The notes: generated by a model not told the origin, from the sequence alone. 33,953 nucleotides of DNA from Alphaproteobacteria bacterium (GCA_022824395.1 JAJDZX010000058.1:1-33953), one strand, 5' to 3'; shown: positions 1-8,918, numbered from the stretch's first letter. Numbers and translations are program-made.

Positions 1-2
1 CA

Positions 3-626
3 CGCCCCTCCACTCCCACAGCGCGCCCCCGCGGCCCGCGCCCCCCCGGGCGCCCGCTCCTCGGAGCCTTTCTCGCAGGCGCCCTCGGGGTTTTCCCGGC
101 AACGGCCCACACGCCCTACCGGCAGTGGCAGGTCTACCGCCAGCGCCACCTCGTTATCGGCGCCTCGCGGGAGGACGCCGGGAGCTATCCCAAGGCCAAG
201 GAACTCCAGGCGTTCCTCGAGGAACACCTGCCCGAGGCGAGCGCGCGCGTCGCCCGGGCGCGGACGCTGCAACGCCTGGCCGACCTGATCGCCACAGACC
301 AGCTCAGGGTTCTCCTGCTGTCGCTTGGCGACGCCGAAGCGCTGATGCGGGGCGACGATCCCTTCGCATACGCCGTCCCCGACCTTCGGGCGCTGGCCCG
401 CTTCGGAGACCATTTGCTCTGTGCGCGAACCGAGTTTCCGGACGCGCACGCCTGGATCCTGGCCTGGGCGTTTGCGGAGCATGATCGGGCCGGGCAACCG
501 GCCGGCCTGCCTGTCCCCGTGCACACAGGCGTCGAGCTGGCCCTGGCGGGAGAGCCGATGCCGCCACTCCCGGACGACCTGGAAGCTGACGCCTCCGGAG
601 AGGTTGAAGTTCCGCACCGGCATTGA
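3..626 (+). CDS. Secreted substrate-binding-like protein (possibly TAXI-type), 5' end cut or unclear
   Basis: An open frame runs from the window edge to a stop at 626. An arginine/proline-rich start is followed by a hydrophobic stretch (LLGAFLAGALGVFPATA, about positions 54-104), which reads as a signal peptide. The mature part begins HTPYRQWQVYRQRHL and continues with a VIGASREDAGSYPKAKEL segment, which looks like the start of a type-2 periplasmic binding fold. From memory the pattern resembles TAXI/NMT1-like binding proteins, but no family motif is decisive. No ATG lies upstream of the signal peptide in this frame, so the true start is either outside the window or a non-ATG codon. The protein would be periplasmic. 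No transporter partner is visible. The secreted nature is fairly sure and the family is not. Confidence 0.5.
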   Translation, partial: RPSTPTARPRGPRPPGRPLLGAFLAGALGVFPATAHTPYRQWQVYRQRHLVIGASREDAGSYPKAKELQAFLEEHLPEASARVARARTLQRLADLIATDQLRVLLLSLGDAEALMRGDDPFAYAVPDLRALARFGDHLLCARTEFPDAHAWILAWAFAEHDRAGQPAGLPVPVHTGVELALAGEPMPPLPDDLEADASGEVEVPHRH

Positions 627-1010
627 AGGGTTGGCGCTCCCGATGCCGACTGTCTTGGGATGCTCAGAGGAGAAATCGTAGCGTAGATATAAGATAGTGT
701 TTACACATCATATTTTTCTATTCTGTTGCCACTTGCCTCACGATGGCCCCCGCGCACCATTCCCAGCTGCTCGGCGGGGAGTGGTGAAGCGTATCTTCCG
801 TTGTGCAAGGGTGCCGTTTCCCGCGACCATCTTGTTGATTGCCGCCTGTAGGTCGTTGGCCTTCTCGCGGAACCCGGTCGCACGGATGGGAGACCGGTCA
901 CCTTCCGCCAAACATGTTGCGCCCGAATAGCTGGCCCGCGTCACCTGAACATTGTCAGAAACGGCGGCGATTCCGAGCCTGCCTCGATCCTCCTTCTGCC
1001 TACTCGTTTT
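627..1010. other. Gene-free stretch with an AT-rich patch
   Basis: No credible gene is seen. Around 678-725 the DNA becomes AT-rich compared with its surroundings. Short open frames here have no recognisable product or ribosome binding site. Confidence 0.5.
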
Positions 1011-1445
1011 TCAGTCACGGGAATCAATCTCGGCATCCGTTGTGCGCACTTCCAACTGGCACCCGATCGCCCTCAATGCAGCATCCATCCGGTCGAGGCG
1101 CGAGCGATGATGGACGTCGAGCACCCTATCGACCTGCGGGAGATGCCAGCCGACCCGTCGTGCCAGCTCTGCCTTGCCGATGCCCTGCTCGCGCATGCCC
1201 CGGTAGAGCATTGCCTTGATCGCCGTGAGTGTCGGCACGGTCACGCGCACCACTCCCGCTGATGGCTCCGGGAGGTCCTGCCTGGCCGCGATGCGCGCGC
1301 CAATCGCTTCTTCGAGGGCATTCGTGGCCCTAGCCAGCGCCTCGTCGCGATCCTCCCCAAATGTCGTAAGTTCCGGGAAGTCGATCGACGTCACGAAGAC
1401 CGTGCCGTCGTCGTCCTCCAATGAAACCGGATACGTCAGCATCAC
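1011..1445 (-). CDS. hicB: HicB antitoxin
   Basis: This 144-residue protein has the two-part HicB layout. Residues 1-60 form the partially degraded RNase-H-like HicB domain (MMLTYPVSLEDDDGTVFV, then a FPELTTFGEDRDEALARA segment). The C-terminal half holds a helix-turn-helix (about residues 95-117, GIGKAELARRVGWHLPQVDR) that would bind the module's own promoter. It neutralises the HicA mRNA interferase encoded just upstream. Its ATG overlaps the hicA stop by 4 nt, which implies translational coupling. All parts are present and uninterrupted, so this is the only toxin-antitoxin module in the window that looks functional. Confidence 0.93.
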   Translation of the reverse strand: MMLTYPVSLEDDDGTVFVTSIDFPELTTFGEDRDEALARATNALEEAIGARIAARQDLPEPSAGVVRVTVPTLTAIKAMLYRGMREQGIGKAELARRVGWHLPQVDRVLDVHHRSRLDRMDAALRAIGCQLEVRTTDAEIDSRD

Positions 1446-1630
1446 TTCAATCCCAGGTCCTTCTTGATTTTGGCAACAAGTTTCCGACCAAGCTCCTTGC
1501 GCGAACCGTGCGCGGGAAGCTGCGACGTCCTGTCTCCCAAGCGAACCGTAAGGTGTCCGCTACCACCTTTGTGTTGTTCGAACGAGCATCCTCTGCTCCG
1601 CAGCCAGCGCTGGAATTCTCGCGAATTCAC
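1442..1630 (-). CDS. hicA: HicA mRNA interferase toxin
   Basis: This 62-residue protein matches the HicA double-stranded-RNA-binding-like fold: MNSREFQRWLRSRGC, then the catalytic segment KGGSGHLTV with His26, then a basic C-terminus rich in Lys/Arg. HicA cleaves mRNA independently of the ribosome. The start is a GTG at 1630. The nearest ATG is out of frame and meets a stop at once. A weak AGAAAG purine tract lies upstream. The gene order toxin then antitoxin with an ATGA overlap is the standard hicAB arrangement. The expected SH dipeptide appears as SGH, a mild variation. Confidence 0.9.
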   Translation of the reverse strand: MNSREFQRWLRSRGCSFEQHKGGSGHLTVRLGDRTSQLPAHGSRKELGRKLVAKIKKDLGLK

Positions 1631-2003
1631 ATGACAGTTTCTTTCTGAAAGTGCTTCCTGGCGAGAGAACAGCCATGATTCCCCTCCTCAGGATCGGCAC
1701 GATTCACCGTTCTGAAACGGTCGTCGACTCAAGAAACGTACCCTCCGGCCAACCTTACATCAACATTTCTGTTGTGCTCTCCGCTTCGCCGCCTTCTTCG
1801 CCTCTAGCAGCGCCTCCCGCGTCGAACCCTGCGTTGTCCGTGGTCCGCCCCATACCCGGAGGTGCCAGGTCCCCCAGGAACTCCGCGGCAAGCGGACCCT
1901 GCCAACGCTGCGAATTCGGCTTGCCGCAGACCACGCCCGGTCGGGATGGCCCACTGCGGGAAGATCGCGACTCCGCAGCGTCGAGCGGCCGGGCCCGGCA
2001 CAA
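1631..2003. other. Intergenic stretch with one GC palindrome
   Basis: No gene is supported. A perfect 12-bp palindrome GCCGGGCCCGGC lies at 1988-1999, 5-16 nt beyond the stop codon of the minus-strand stress protein. It could fold in the transcript, but no T-run follows, so I do not call an intrinsic terminator. The promoter of hicAB should lie next to 1631-1680. Confidence 0.4.
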
Positions 2004-2840
2004 TCAGTGCGACAGGAGCACGGGCACCGTCATCCTCTGCATGAGGTCCCGCGTGACTCCTCCGAACCAGAGTTCGCGCACGCGCGCATGGCCGTACGCC
2101 CCCATCACCAGGAGATCGATTCCCTCGTCCGAGATCCGGTTCAGGATCAGGTCGGAGATCGGAACGTCGGGCGCGTTCAGCTTCTCCACCTTCACGTTGA
2201 CGCCGTGCCGCGCGAGATGCCTGGCGAGATCGGCGCCGGGAATGGGTCCGTGCCGGTCCCCTCGCTCCTCGGGGTCGACCGAAAAGGTCAGGACCTGCTC
2301 GGCACGCTGCAGGACTGGCAGCGCATCAGCCACCGCCCGCGCGGCCTCCCGGCTGGCGTCCCACGCCACCATCACGCGCTCGCCGGCCTTTGGAAACTCG
2401 CCGAAGCGAGGGAACACGATGACCGGGCGTCCGCTGGCGAGGACGACGTGCTCGGCGAGATCCCGCGATGTGCCAAAGGCAGCGCCATCGCGGCCGCTCT
2501 GTGCAATGACGGCGACGTCCGCGTGTCTGCTGAAGAGCGACACCGTCCTGACCGGGTCCCCTTCCACGGAATGCCACTCGTGCGGGACCCCCTCCGCCTT
2601 CGCACGCCGCTCGAACCCTTCACGCACCCGCGCATGCGCCGCGTTCTCCGCCTCTCGTTGCGCGTCCAGATTGGCCGAGAACACGTCCGCGGCCGCATAG
2701 CCTGCGAAAGACAAGTCATCGCGGAGCATCATCCCCATCACGTGGGCTTCGTGCCGCGCAGCGAGTCGGATCGCGTACTGCGCCCGTTTGCCGCCTTCCG
2801 GCGTGTCATCCGCTACCAGCAGAACGTCCTTGTACGCCAT
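2004..2840 (-). CDS. Tandem-domain universal stress protein
   Basis: This 278-residue cytoplasmic protein holds two UspA folds. The first opens with MAYKDVLLVADDTPEGG. The second starts near residue 147 (VMVAWDASREAARAV) and ends with the nucleotide-binding motif G-x2-G-x9-G-(S/T) in the stretch around GAYGHARVRELWFGG. That motif predicts ATP binding in the C-terminal domain. The start at 2840 is chosen because GAGGAG lies 7 nt upstream; the frame extends further upstream but without family similarity. It stands alone, 389 nt downstream of the enoyl-CoA hydratase gene. Its likely role is stress or starvation survival; no specific ligand can be named. Confidence 0.92.
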   Translation of the reverse strand: MAYKDVLLVADDTPEGGKRAQYAIRLAARHEAHVMGMMLRDDLSFAGYAAADVFSANLDAQREAENAAHARVREGFERRAKAEGVPHEWHSVEGDPVRTVSLFSRHADVAVIAQSGRDGAAFGTSRDLAEHVVLASGRPVIVFPRFGEFPKAGERVMVAWDASREAARAVADALPVLQRAEQVLTFSVDPEERGDRHGPIPGADLARHLARHGVNVKVEKLNAPDVPISDLILNRISDEGIDLLVMGAYGHARVRELWFGGVTRDLMQRMTVPVLLSH

Positions 2841-3229
2841 GTCTAGCTCCTCGTAGCCGGCTCCGGGATCGGTCCGGCTCCCGACATTCAGATGGTGTGT
2901 AGCCCCGCATTCCGCCAGAGGTCGGCGGGGCCAAGAAGGGTGCGATCCGCTGGTTCGTCCCGACCCACGCCGATTCGATGGCCTGCTGAAAGGACCTGCG
3001 TGGAAGGTTGCCAAACAGCGTCTACCCATTGGGGAGAATACCGTCTATTGCGCAGCTGTTCCTGTCTCTCCGAAGGTCAGCGGCCCCAGCCTGGCCGAGA
3101 GGTCCGCTCCGCGGATGCCGTGCGGTGCCCGTCTCGGCCACTGACGCTGGACCGATATCGTGACCGGGTCGCAACCAGGCCACGGAAGCGACTTGCTGCC
3201 CGGATGCCGGACCCGTTCATGGAGGCAGG
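2841..3229. other. Intergenic stretch before the stress protein gene
   Basis: No gene, RNA or repeat is recognised. It presumably holds the promoter of the universal stress protein gene, but no clear -35/-10 pair can be read with confidence. Confidence 0.4.
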
Positions 3230-3985
3230 TCAGTCACTCCGGTCGAGAAACCGGGCCATGGCCGCCTGCGGCTCACCGCTCGCATAGGCCATGGGCTGCA
3301 GCCGATTCGCCGCCTCGAACGCAGAGTCCCAGCCGGCCTGGGTCATCTCCCTCAGCCTGAGCTTCGACAGCCGGAAAGCGGTGGGCGGCTTTTCGGCCAG
3401 CATGCGGGCCTCGCGCAGCGCCGCTGCCATCAACTCTTCCGCACCAACCAGGCGATCGAGAAGCCCGATTCGCAGGGCCTCCTCGGCCTTCACCAAGCGC
3501 CCGGACAGGGCAAGGTCCCGCGTGCGGCTGTGCCCCAGGGCCATTTCCATCAGCTGCACGCCAATGACGCTCGCAAGGCCGACATTGACCTCCGGCTGGC
3601 CAATGCGGGAGCCCGGATGACCGATCCGGAGATCGCAGAGGAGGGCGATCTGGAGCCCGGCGCCGGCCGCCACGCCGTTGATCGCCGCGACACAGGGCTT
3701 GTCGAGGTTGCGGAAGGCGTCGTGGTGGCGCCGAAGATCCGCCACCCAGGTCCTGCTGGTTCGTTCGTTCAAACCGGCTGTCTCCGCAAGGTCGTTGCCG
3801 GCGCAAAACGCTTTGTCCCCTGCACCGGTGACGATGACGGCGCGGATCCGGGAATCGCCGTTCACCGGAGCAAGCGCCGTCAGGACCTCGGTTCGCATAC
3901 CGGCATGGCTTGCATTGCGCGCCCGGGGCCGGTTCAACGTGATGGTCCTGATCCCGTGTTCATCGCGAACGTCAATGAACTTCAT
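3230..3985 (-). CDS. Enoyl-CoA hydratase/isomerase family protein
   Basis: This 251-residue protein has normal crotonase length. The first oxyanion-hole segment is seen in DKAFCAGNDLAE and the second in INGVAAGAGLQIALLCDLR. The GQPEVNVGL segment carries the Glu usually involved in acid-base chemistry. Such enzymes hydrate or isomerise acyl-CoA esters in fatty-acid or aromatic-acid breakdown; the exact substrate cannot be told. The start at 3985 (MKFIDVRDEHGIRTITLNRP) fits the family and has a GGGAAG-like binding site upstream. The gene is not in an evident operon, and the next gene upstream is divergent. Confidence 0.92.
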   Translation of the reverse strand: MKFIDVRDEHGIRTITLNRPRARNASHAGMRTEVLTALAPVNGDSRIRAVIVTGAGDKAFCAGNDLAETAGLNERTSRTWVADLRRHHDAFRNLDKPCVAAINGVAAGAGLQIALLCDLRIGHPGSRIGQPEVNVGLASVIGVQLMEMALGHSRTRDLALSGRLVKAEEALRIGLLDRLVGAEELMAAALREARMLAEKPPTAFRLSKLRLREMTQAGWDSAFEAANRLQPMAYASGEPQAAMARFLDRSD

Positions 3986-4451
3986 GTATCGCTTCCCACA
4001 TCTCTCGCTAAGGCATCTTCCCGGGCCGCACGCCGGAGAAACCGTAGCAGGCCGCACCCGACCCCCAATCGCGGCGAAGCGCGATCTGCCCTGCGATCCC
4101 AACGTCGCCGCCAAGGTCTCGCCGATCCAGATCGCGCCGTACCGACAGACCGCTATCGGGAGATCCGCTGTGGATAGCCGCTCTGCCGGATGGTCGATGC
4201 GCGCCGCTTGCAACTGCGCTCTTGTCCGCATCGGATAACCCGCTCTCCGGTTTGACGAACCGGGGGCCGGTCTCTCGGAGCAGGGGCGCTGCCGGGTCCG
4301 ACGGCCGGATGACCGGCACACTTCTCCGGGTTTTCCGGGCAACGGTCGCAGGATTGCGGCCCGCGCCGCGTCCCCAGCAGGCCGAGCAGTACCCCGTCAG
4401 GCAATGTCGGTAATCTGCGCGGATCCTGGTATTGGACGAGGGTGCCCGCCG
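3986..4451. other. Divergent intergenic region
   Basis: It lies between the minus-strand enoyl-CoA hydratase gene and the plus-strand porin gene, so it should hold both promoters. No coding frame here has family similarity, and no repeat or RNA is recognised. Confidence 0.4.
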
Positions 4452-5909
4452 ATGAGCGTGAACGGGGAACGCCGCGCATCGCGGCCTCGGTGCGATCGAC
4501 GCCTGCCGCGCCGCGCCGCGCCGGAAGACCGCGGGATCGGCATTCCGCCATCCGGACGAAGGCGCGGCGCGAGGCCGGCCGTGCTTCTCACCGGGGCACT
4601 CGCCTGGGTGGTCATGACTGGTGGAATCGGTACGACGCGGGCCGGGGAGACACTTCCGGACGGTGACGATTTCACGCTGAACGCCGACATGTCGGTCTCG
4701 GCGTACTACGCGTCATCCTTCAACAGCTTTTTCGGCGCCGGGGTCCTGTCGGGAGATGACGCAGGGAAGGTCGACCACTCCTGGTTCGAGGCCATGGCCC
4801 ATCCGAGCCTGCGTTTTTCCTGCGAATGCGGCGATGGCGGGGGCCGTTGGCACGGCGAGGTCAGTGCCGTGGCGGCCACGCGCGAGAATCATATTGGCGG
4901 ATGGAGTCCGAAGAACGATCGAGTGAGCCACGAGTTGGCCTACGTCGGCTGGGCGTCGGGCACCATGTTCGAAGGGCTCGGCGAGGATGCGCTCCGGATC
5001 AGCGTCGGGAACCAGCGCTTCTCGATCGGCGACGGGTTCCTCGTCCACGACGGCGGCAGTGACAGCGCCCTCGGCGCGCCCTACTGGCTGGCCCCGCACC
5101 GGGCATTCAAGGATTCGATCGTGGTCCGAATGGAAGCTGCCCCCATCCGGATGGCGGCCTTCCGTCTCGTCCGCCGGGGCGGGCCGGGCGCGGACACGCG
5201 ATTTGCCGGGGTCGACCTGAGCGTCGTTGACGATGCGCTGGGAGTCCTGGGCGTCAGCGCGCTCCATATCTTCGATGATGAAGATCAGGACAACCGTGAC
5301 GGCATGGAGGTCGTCAGCGTGCGGGGGCAGGGGCAACCATTCGCTGAAGCCGGTCTGCCCGGGGTGTTCCTGTCGGGCGAGTTTGTCCGACAGACCAACG
5401 ACGACACGACGGTGCGGCAGGAAGCCAGGGCCTGGTACCTCGAGGCCGGGTACGCGCTCCCGGATCTCGCCTGGTCGCCGTACGCCGGTTACCGGTACAG
5501 CAGTTTTTCGGGCGACGATCCCGGTACCACGGAGACCAACGAAGGCTACGATCCCCTCTTCTATGGCTTCGGCCGCGGCTGGGGAAGCTGGTTTCAGGGC
5601 GAGATCATCGGCGGGTACGACATCTCCACCAACATGGGCGTGCACATGGCCAAGCTTGAAGTCCGACCAGCCGACAACCTGATCGTGAGCCTCCTCTACT
5701 TCGACTTCGACCTCGATCAGCCCCAAGGGGCTGCCGGAGCGGGCAGTTACGCGCGGGAATTCGACGTGTACGTGGACTGGTCGCCGATCGAGTCGCTTGC
5801 CGTCAGCGCATTCTGGGGCATTGCCGCTCCCGACGACGGCGCAGCCCGGATCTACGGCCACGGCGATGACGCGACGATTGCAGGCGTGTACGCGTCGTAC
5901 AACTTCTGA
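4452..5909 (+). CDS. Outer-membrane beta-barrel porin, alginate-export-like
   Basis: This protein has about 485 residues. A long basic N-terminus precedes a hydrophobic signal segment (AVLLTGALAWVVMTGGIG) and a mature barrel rich in alternating aromatic and polar strands, for example WYLEAGYALPDLAWSPYAGY. It ends in GVYASYNF, with the terminal Phe typical of barrels inserted by BamA. The layout and length fit the alginate export (AlgE-like) porin superfamily, often used for organic anions or alkanes rather than alginate. I chose the ATG at 4452 because GAGGG lies 9 nt upstream; an in-frame ATG at 4404 lacks this. No alginate genes are near, so the substrate is unknown. Confidence 0.75.
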   Translation: MSVNGERRASRPRCDRRLPRRAAPEDRGIGIPPSGRRRGARPAVLLTGALAWVVMTGGIGTTRAGETLPDGDDFTLNADMSVSAYYASSFNSFFGAGVLSGDDAGKVDHSWFEAMAHPSLRFSCECGDGGGRWHGEVSAVAATRENHIGGWSPKNDRVSHELAYVGWASGTMFEGLGEDALRISVGNQRFSIGDGFLVHDGGSDSALGAPYWLAPHRAFKDSIVVRMEAAPIRMAAFRLVRRGGPGADTRFAGVDLSVVDDALGVLGVSALHIFDDEDQDNRDGMEVVSVRGQGQPFAEAGLPGVFLSGEFVRQTNDDTTVRQEARAWYLEAGYALPDLAWSPYAGYRYSSFSGDDPGTTETNEGYDPLFYGFGRGWGSWFQGEIIGGYDISTNMGVHMAKLEVRPADNLIVSLLYFDFDLDQPQGAAGAGSYAREFDVYVDWSPIESLAVSAFWGIAAPDDGAARIYGHGDDATIAGVYASYNF

Positions 5910-6080
5910 GTGGCCGTAGCCGGCAAGGACGCGGAGCCATGCCGCCCGCCGGCCGGATCGGTACCGTCGCGGACAAGTTCGGTCTGCCGCCGCGCGGCCC
6001 GGTGAGGCCTCGGTACCACCCCCCGGGGTCGCCAGTGCCGCGCTCGACGCAGCGTCTCAAAGGTTTGGAAGGAGCAGCAT

Positions 6081-6434
6081 GTGACCTATGTCGACGGCTT
6101 CGTCACTGCCGTGCCGACCGCCAACAGGATCGCCTTTCGCGACCACGCCCGGGCAGCGGCAGCGGTATTCAGGGAGCATGGGGCGCTCTCGGTGGTCGAG
6201 TGCTGGGGCGACGACGTGCCGGACGGCGAGATCACCTCGTTTCCACAGGCCGTGAAGAGCCGACCGGACGAGACGGTCTGCTTCTCGTGGATCCTCTGGC
6301 CGTCCAGGGACGTCCGCAACGAGGCCATGCCGAAGATCATGTCCGATCCCCGGATGGACCCAACCTCGGTACCGATGCCCTTCGATGGCAAGCGCATGAT
6401 CTACGGGAGTTTCGAGGTTCTCGTCGACGCCTGA
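6081..6434 (+). CDS. DUF1428 family protein
   Basis: This 117-residue protein begins (M)TYVDGFVTAVPTANR and includes GALSVVECWGDDVPDG and CFSWILWPSRDVRNEAM, the signature segments of the DUF1428 (YbaA-like) family. Members fold as dimeric alpha/beta barrels, and their function is unknown. The GTG at 6081 is taken as start because GGAAGGAG lies directly upstream; the ATG two bases before is followed at once by a stop in its own frame. It appears to be a single gene. Confidence 0.9.
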   Translation: MTYVDGFVTAVPTANRIAFRDHARAAAAVFREHGALSVVECWGDDVPDGEITSFPQAVKSRPDETVCFSWILWPSRDVRNEAMPKIMSDPRMDPTSVPMPFDGKRMIYGSFEVLVDA

Positions 6435-6670
6435 CCCGTATCGGTGCCTCGTGCGACCGGTCCATGGGTCTAATGGGTTGGGATCCCCGCCCGCAGGCAG
6501 CTGCCCCGGCTAGTGCCGCGAGGACAGGCTTGGCTTGACCGCACGGTCATCGATCCTCCAGCGGTATGATCACCATGAACCGGAAGGTCGTCCGGGAAGT
6601 GCCGGCTTGCACGTCCGGTCGCGTAACGGAGCCTTCCCGGTGGCGCATGAAGCGACGGAGGCGCACGAAG

Positions 6671-7036
6671 ATGAGGCTCTTGTTCAGCACGGTTCTGGCC
6701 TTGGGGCTCACGGCTCCGATGATCGGGGCCCTGGCTCATCACGGCTGGTCGTGGACGACCGGCGGCAACATCGACCTGACCGGCATCATCACGGCCGTCA
6801 GCCTGGGCAACCCCCACGGCGTCCTGAAGATCGACGTGGAGGGCGAGGAATGGACGGCCGAGGTCGGTCAGCCCTGGCGCAACGAACGCGCCGGCCTCGA
6901 GGACGGTGACCTGGCCGAAGGGGTCGAGATCCGGGTAATCGGCGAGCCGGCCGCAGATCTGTCGAAGAAACTGGTGAAGGTGGAACGGTTCTTCCTCGGC
7001 GAACGGGAGTACATCCTCTACCCCAATCGCGACTGA
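6671..7036 (+). CDS. DUF6152 family secreted protein
   Basis: This 121-residue protein has a clear signal peptide (MRLLFSTVLALGLTAPMIGALA), and the mature protein begins HHGWSWTTGGNIDLTG. The His-His-Gly-Trp start and a small beta-rich domain with NPHGVLKIDVEGEEW and YILYPNRD match the DUF6152 family of small periplasmic proteins, often encoded beside membrane proteins such as DUF6644. The start at 6671 has GGAGG 9 nt upstream. Upstream in-frame ATGs would place a long basic tail before the signal peptide and were not used. The paired His at the mature N-terminus could bind a metal such as copper, which is inference only. Confidence 0.8.
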   Translation: MRLLFSTVLALGLTAPMIGALAHHGWSWTTGGNIDLTGIITAVSLGNPHGVLKIDVEGEEWTAEVGQPWRNERAGLEDGDLAEGVEIRVIGEPAADLSKKLVKVERFFLGEREYILYPNRD

Positions 7037-7040
7037 GACC

Positions 7041-7511
7041 TTGGAGGACCTGTTCGCGGCGCTCGAGGGGACGGCCCTGGCGCAAACCCTGCGGGGCTCG
7101 CGCTGGCTCTATGCCGGGGTCAACGCCGCGCACATCTTCGCGATCGCCTTGCTGGTCGGGTCCGTCATCCCGCTCAACCTGCGGCTGCTTGGCGTGTGGC
7201 GTGGTATTTCGCGCGAAGCGGTGGTGCGGGTGCTCGCGCCCGTTGCGGCGAGTGGGCTGGCCCTTGCCCTGATCACGGGACCGCTGCTGTTCTCCGTCCG
7301 GGCGCGGGAATACAGCGACGTCGGCTTCATGCAGCTCAAGCTGGCCTTCATCACGGTCGGGGTCCTGTCCGCACTTGCCCTGAGCCGGGCCCACGGGTTC
7401 CTGCTCCAGGACGCCCCGCGCGCCCACCTGGTCGGCCACGCCATCCTCTCGACGGCTTGCTGGCTGGAAGCGCTCGTCTGCGGGCGACTGATCGCGTTCG
7501 CGGGGGATTGA
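7041..7511 (+). CDS. DUF6644-like integral membrane protein
   Basis: This 156-residue protein has four or so membrane spans: around GVNAAHIFAIALLVGSVI, VAASGLALALITGPLLF, LKLAFITVGVLSALAL and AILSTACWLEALVCGRLI. It resembles small membrane proteins of the DUF6644/DUF2214 type. The proposed TTG start at 7041 lies 4 nt after the stop of the DUF6152 gene; no ATG or GTG exists in frame nearby, so translational coupling is likely. The two products probably work together at the inner membrane. Function is unknown. Confidence 0.75.
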   Translation: MEDLFAALEGTALAQTLRGSRWLYAGVNAAHIFAIALLVGSVIPLNLRLLGVWRGISREAVVRVLAPVAASGLALALITGPLLFSVRAREYSDVGFMQLKLAFITVGVLSALALSRAHGFLLQDAPRAHLVGHAILSTACWLEALVCGRLIAFAGD

Positions 7512-7792
7512 GGAGTTCGGTTCAACCGCAGGGCAACGGAAGTATTGCCCTGTCAGCAGGCGACGAAGATCCAGCGCGACCGAATCGACCGATGTCCAGT
7601 TTCACATCCAGAGCTTTGCGGCAACGGCGGCTGATTCAAGAACCTCGTTCAGTCTCTTTTTCGACCGTCCCGGCAGTCAACAGTTCGTCGCCCAAGCAAA
7701 GGCTGCCAGCGTGTCGCAACGATCCCGAAAGGTCGCCATGGCCGGAATCGAGTTGCGGCCCGCTCCCGCATTTGCCCGCCGGGAATTGTTGT

Positions 7793-8099
7793 CTACCCGA
7801 TCCGCCCTTCGAGCGTCGAAATCCAGGAGACATCAACCGCCCGCTTTGCGAGCGCCAGATCGTAGATGCGCTGCAGATTGACCCAGAAACCGGCACCATT
7901 ACCGAACAACTTTCCGAAGCGCACGGCCATCTCAGCCGTCACCGGCTGCTTCTCGTTGAGCATGTCGTAGAGCGTCTGGCGGGAAATCCCCAAAGTCTCC
8001 CGCGACAGCCGTCTTGCTCATCGCCAGCGCGGGCAGGATGTCTTCGCGCAGGATCTCTCATGGATGCACAGGATCGACAGAAGGGTGTCGCTCGACCAT
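7793..8099 (-). pseudogene. higA: higA antitoxin remnant (stop plus frameshift)
   Basis: Read from an ATG at 8099, the frame gives MVERHPSVDPVHP, then TGA at 8058-8060 exactly where the conserved Gly of the HPGEIL motif belongs, then EILREDILPALAMSKTAVA. One extra base in the CCC run at 7999-8001 then shifts the frame to ETLGISRQTLYDMLNEKQ and on through the helix-turn-helix to the end. Repairing both lesions gives a normal 101-residue HigA (XRE-type antitoxin). The ATG overlaps the higB stop by one base. A TTG at 7993 could start a fragment of about 66 residues, but it lacks the first half of the helix-turn-helix. I regard the gene as inactive. Confidence 0.85.
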
Positions 8100-8377
8100 C
8101 AGTGGTAGTCCTCAATGTTGACCTCGGTCGCACCATCTTCGGACCAACCAAAGGTGACGCGGACGTTGGCTGTCAGGCGGACAGCGTAGCGACCAGCACG
8201 GTCTCCCTTGAGTGAATGAAAGTATGAACCTGGTTAGTTCATCTGCTCCGGCCTTTCGGCTGCTTCCAGCGCCGCGAGAATGCGGCGCAGCTTGGGGATC
8301 CATTCAGTGGTGGGGCCTTGCGTCCGCCCCCTACTCCAGTAACTCCGAAGACCCCTGTGTCGAATATGCCCGATCAT
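8099..8377 (-). pseudogene. higB: higB toxin remnant (in-frame stop)
   Basis: From an ATG at 8377 the frame reads MIGHIRHRGLRSYWSRG and RRILAALEAAERPEQMN. It then meets TAA at 8234-8236 and continues in the same frame with PGSYFHSLKGDRAGRYAVRL to EVNIEDYH and its proper stop. The restored product is 92 residues, the usual HigB length, and the C-terminus matches the RelE-fold HigB ribosome-dependent mRNA interferase (LKGDRxGxYxVR, W, VxIEDYH). A single substitution (for example Leu TTA to TAA) explains the break. The truncated product lacks the catalytic C-terminal strands, so it should be inactive. Confidence 0.85.
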
Positions 8378-8456
8378 GACGATCGACTCGCTCACGCCCA
8401 GCGGGCTGTCGAGTTGCACCTTACATTTCTGCCATTCGCGAACGCAGTTCGAGATG

Positions 8457-8918
8457 GAGCCGCCTGCGCTGTGACTTGGCCGCTGTCGCGTAGGGGGTTA
8501 CGCGAAGGGGTCTGACGGCGGTACCCCACGGGTGGTGAGAAAAGCAGCGGGGTTCGAGCTTGGCCGGCGTCGGATTCGCCGGATTCCACCCCACGGCCCG
8601 ATGCGGGGCAAGATTTTCCCGGGCGGCGGACCGCGTCTGCCGAAACCACACAGATTCAAGATTTAAGGCGCGTCTTCCCTGGCGGAAGCGGTCGCCACGG
8701 CGTACGATTGAAGGTCACGACAACACCAGCCGGGCTCCCCGGAGGAAGCGCCATGGCGACCACGCAGAATCTTGTTCTCATGGGACGATGTCGACCGGCT
8801 GGGGAACCTCGAGCGGCTGCGCCTGGCCCTCGAGGCGTTGCCGGACGGGCCCCTGCTGACGGCGCTGGAGAAGCGCCGCGGCCGTGACGACTACCCGGTG
8901 CGGGCGATGTGGCGTGGC
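8457..8918 (+). mobile_element. Decayed insertion sequence, left copy
   Basis: About 300 bp of noncoding sequence is followed by the first 45 or so codons of a transposase (WDDVDRLGNLERLRLALEAL, then RGRDDYPVRAMW). This is a diverged direct repeat of 19833-20124 plus 20936-21110. Shared blocks include GTCTTCCCTGGCGGAAGCGG (8672-8691) and CCCCGGAGGAAGCGCCATGG. The reading frame is damaged between the presumed start and the WDD motif. The remnant ends 2 nt from the stop codon of the minus-strand moxR gene. The transposase resembles large DDE transposases with a WDDVDRL start; I do not assign an IS family. Confidence 0.8.

Noticed and set aside
1651-2846. Long plus-strand frames opposite the universal stress protein gene.
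   Set aside because: They are antisense shadows in GC-rich DNA, with low-complexity Arg/Ser/Pro content and no family motifs, while the minus strand encodes a clear two-domain Usp protein.
8058-8060. The in-frame TGA of higA as a recoded (selenocysteine) codon.
   Set aside because: It replaces a conserved Gly of a non-redox protein, no adjacent SECIS-like hairpin is evident, and the same gene has a second lesion while higB has a TAA.
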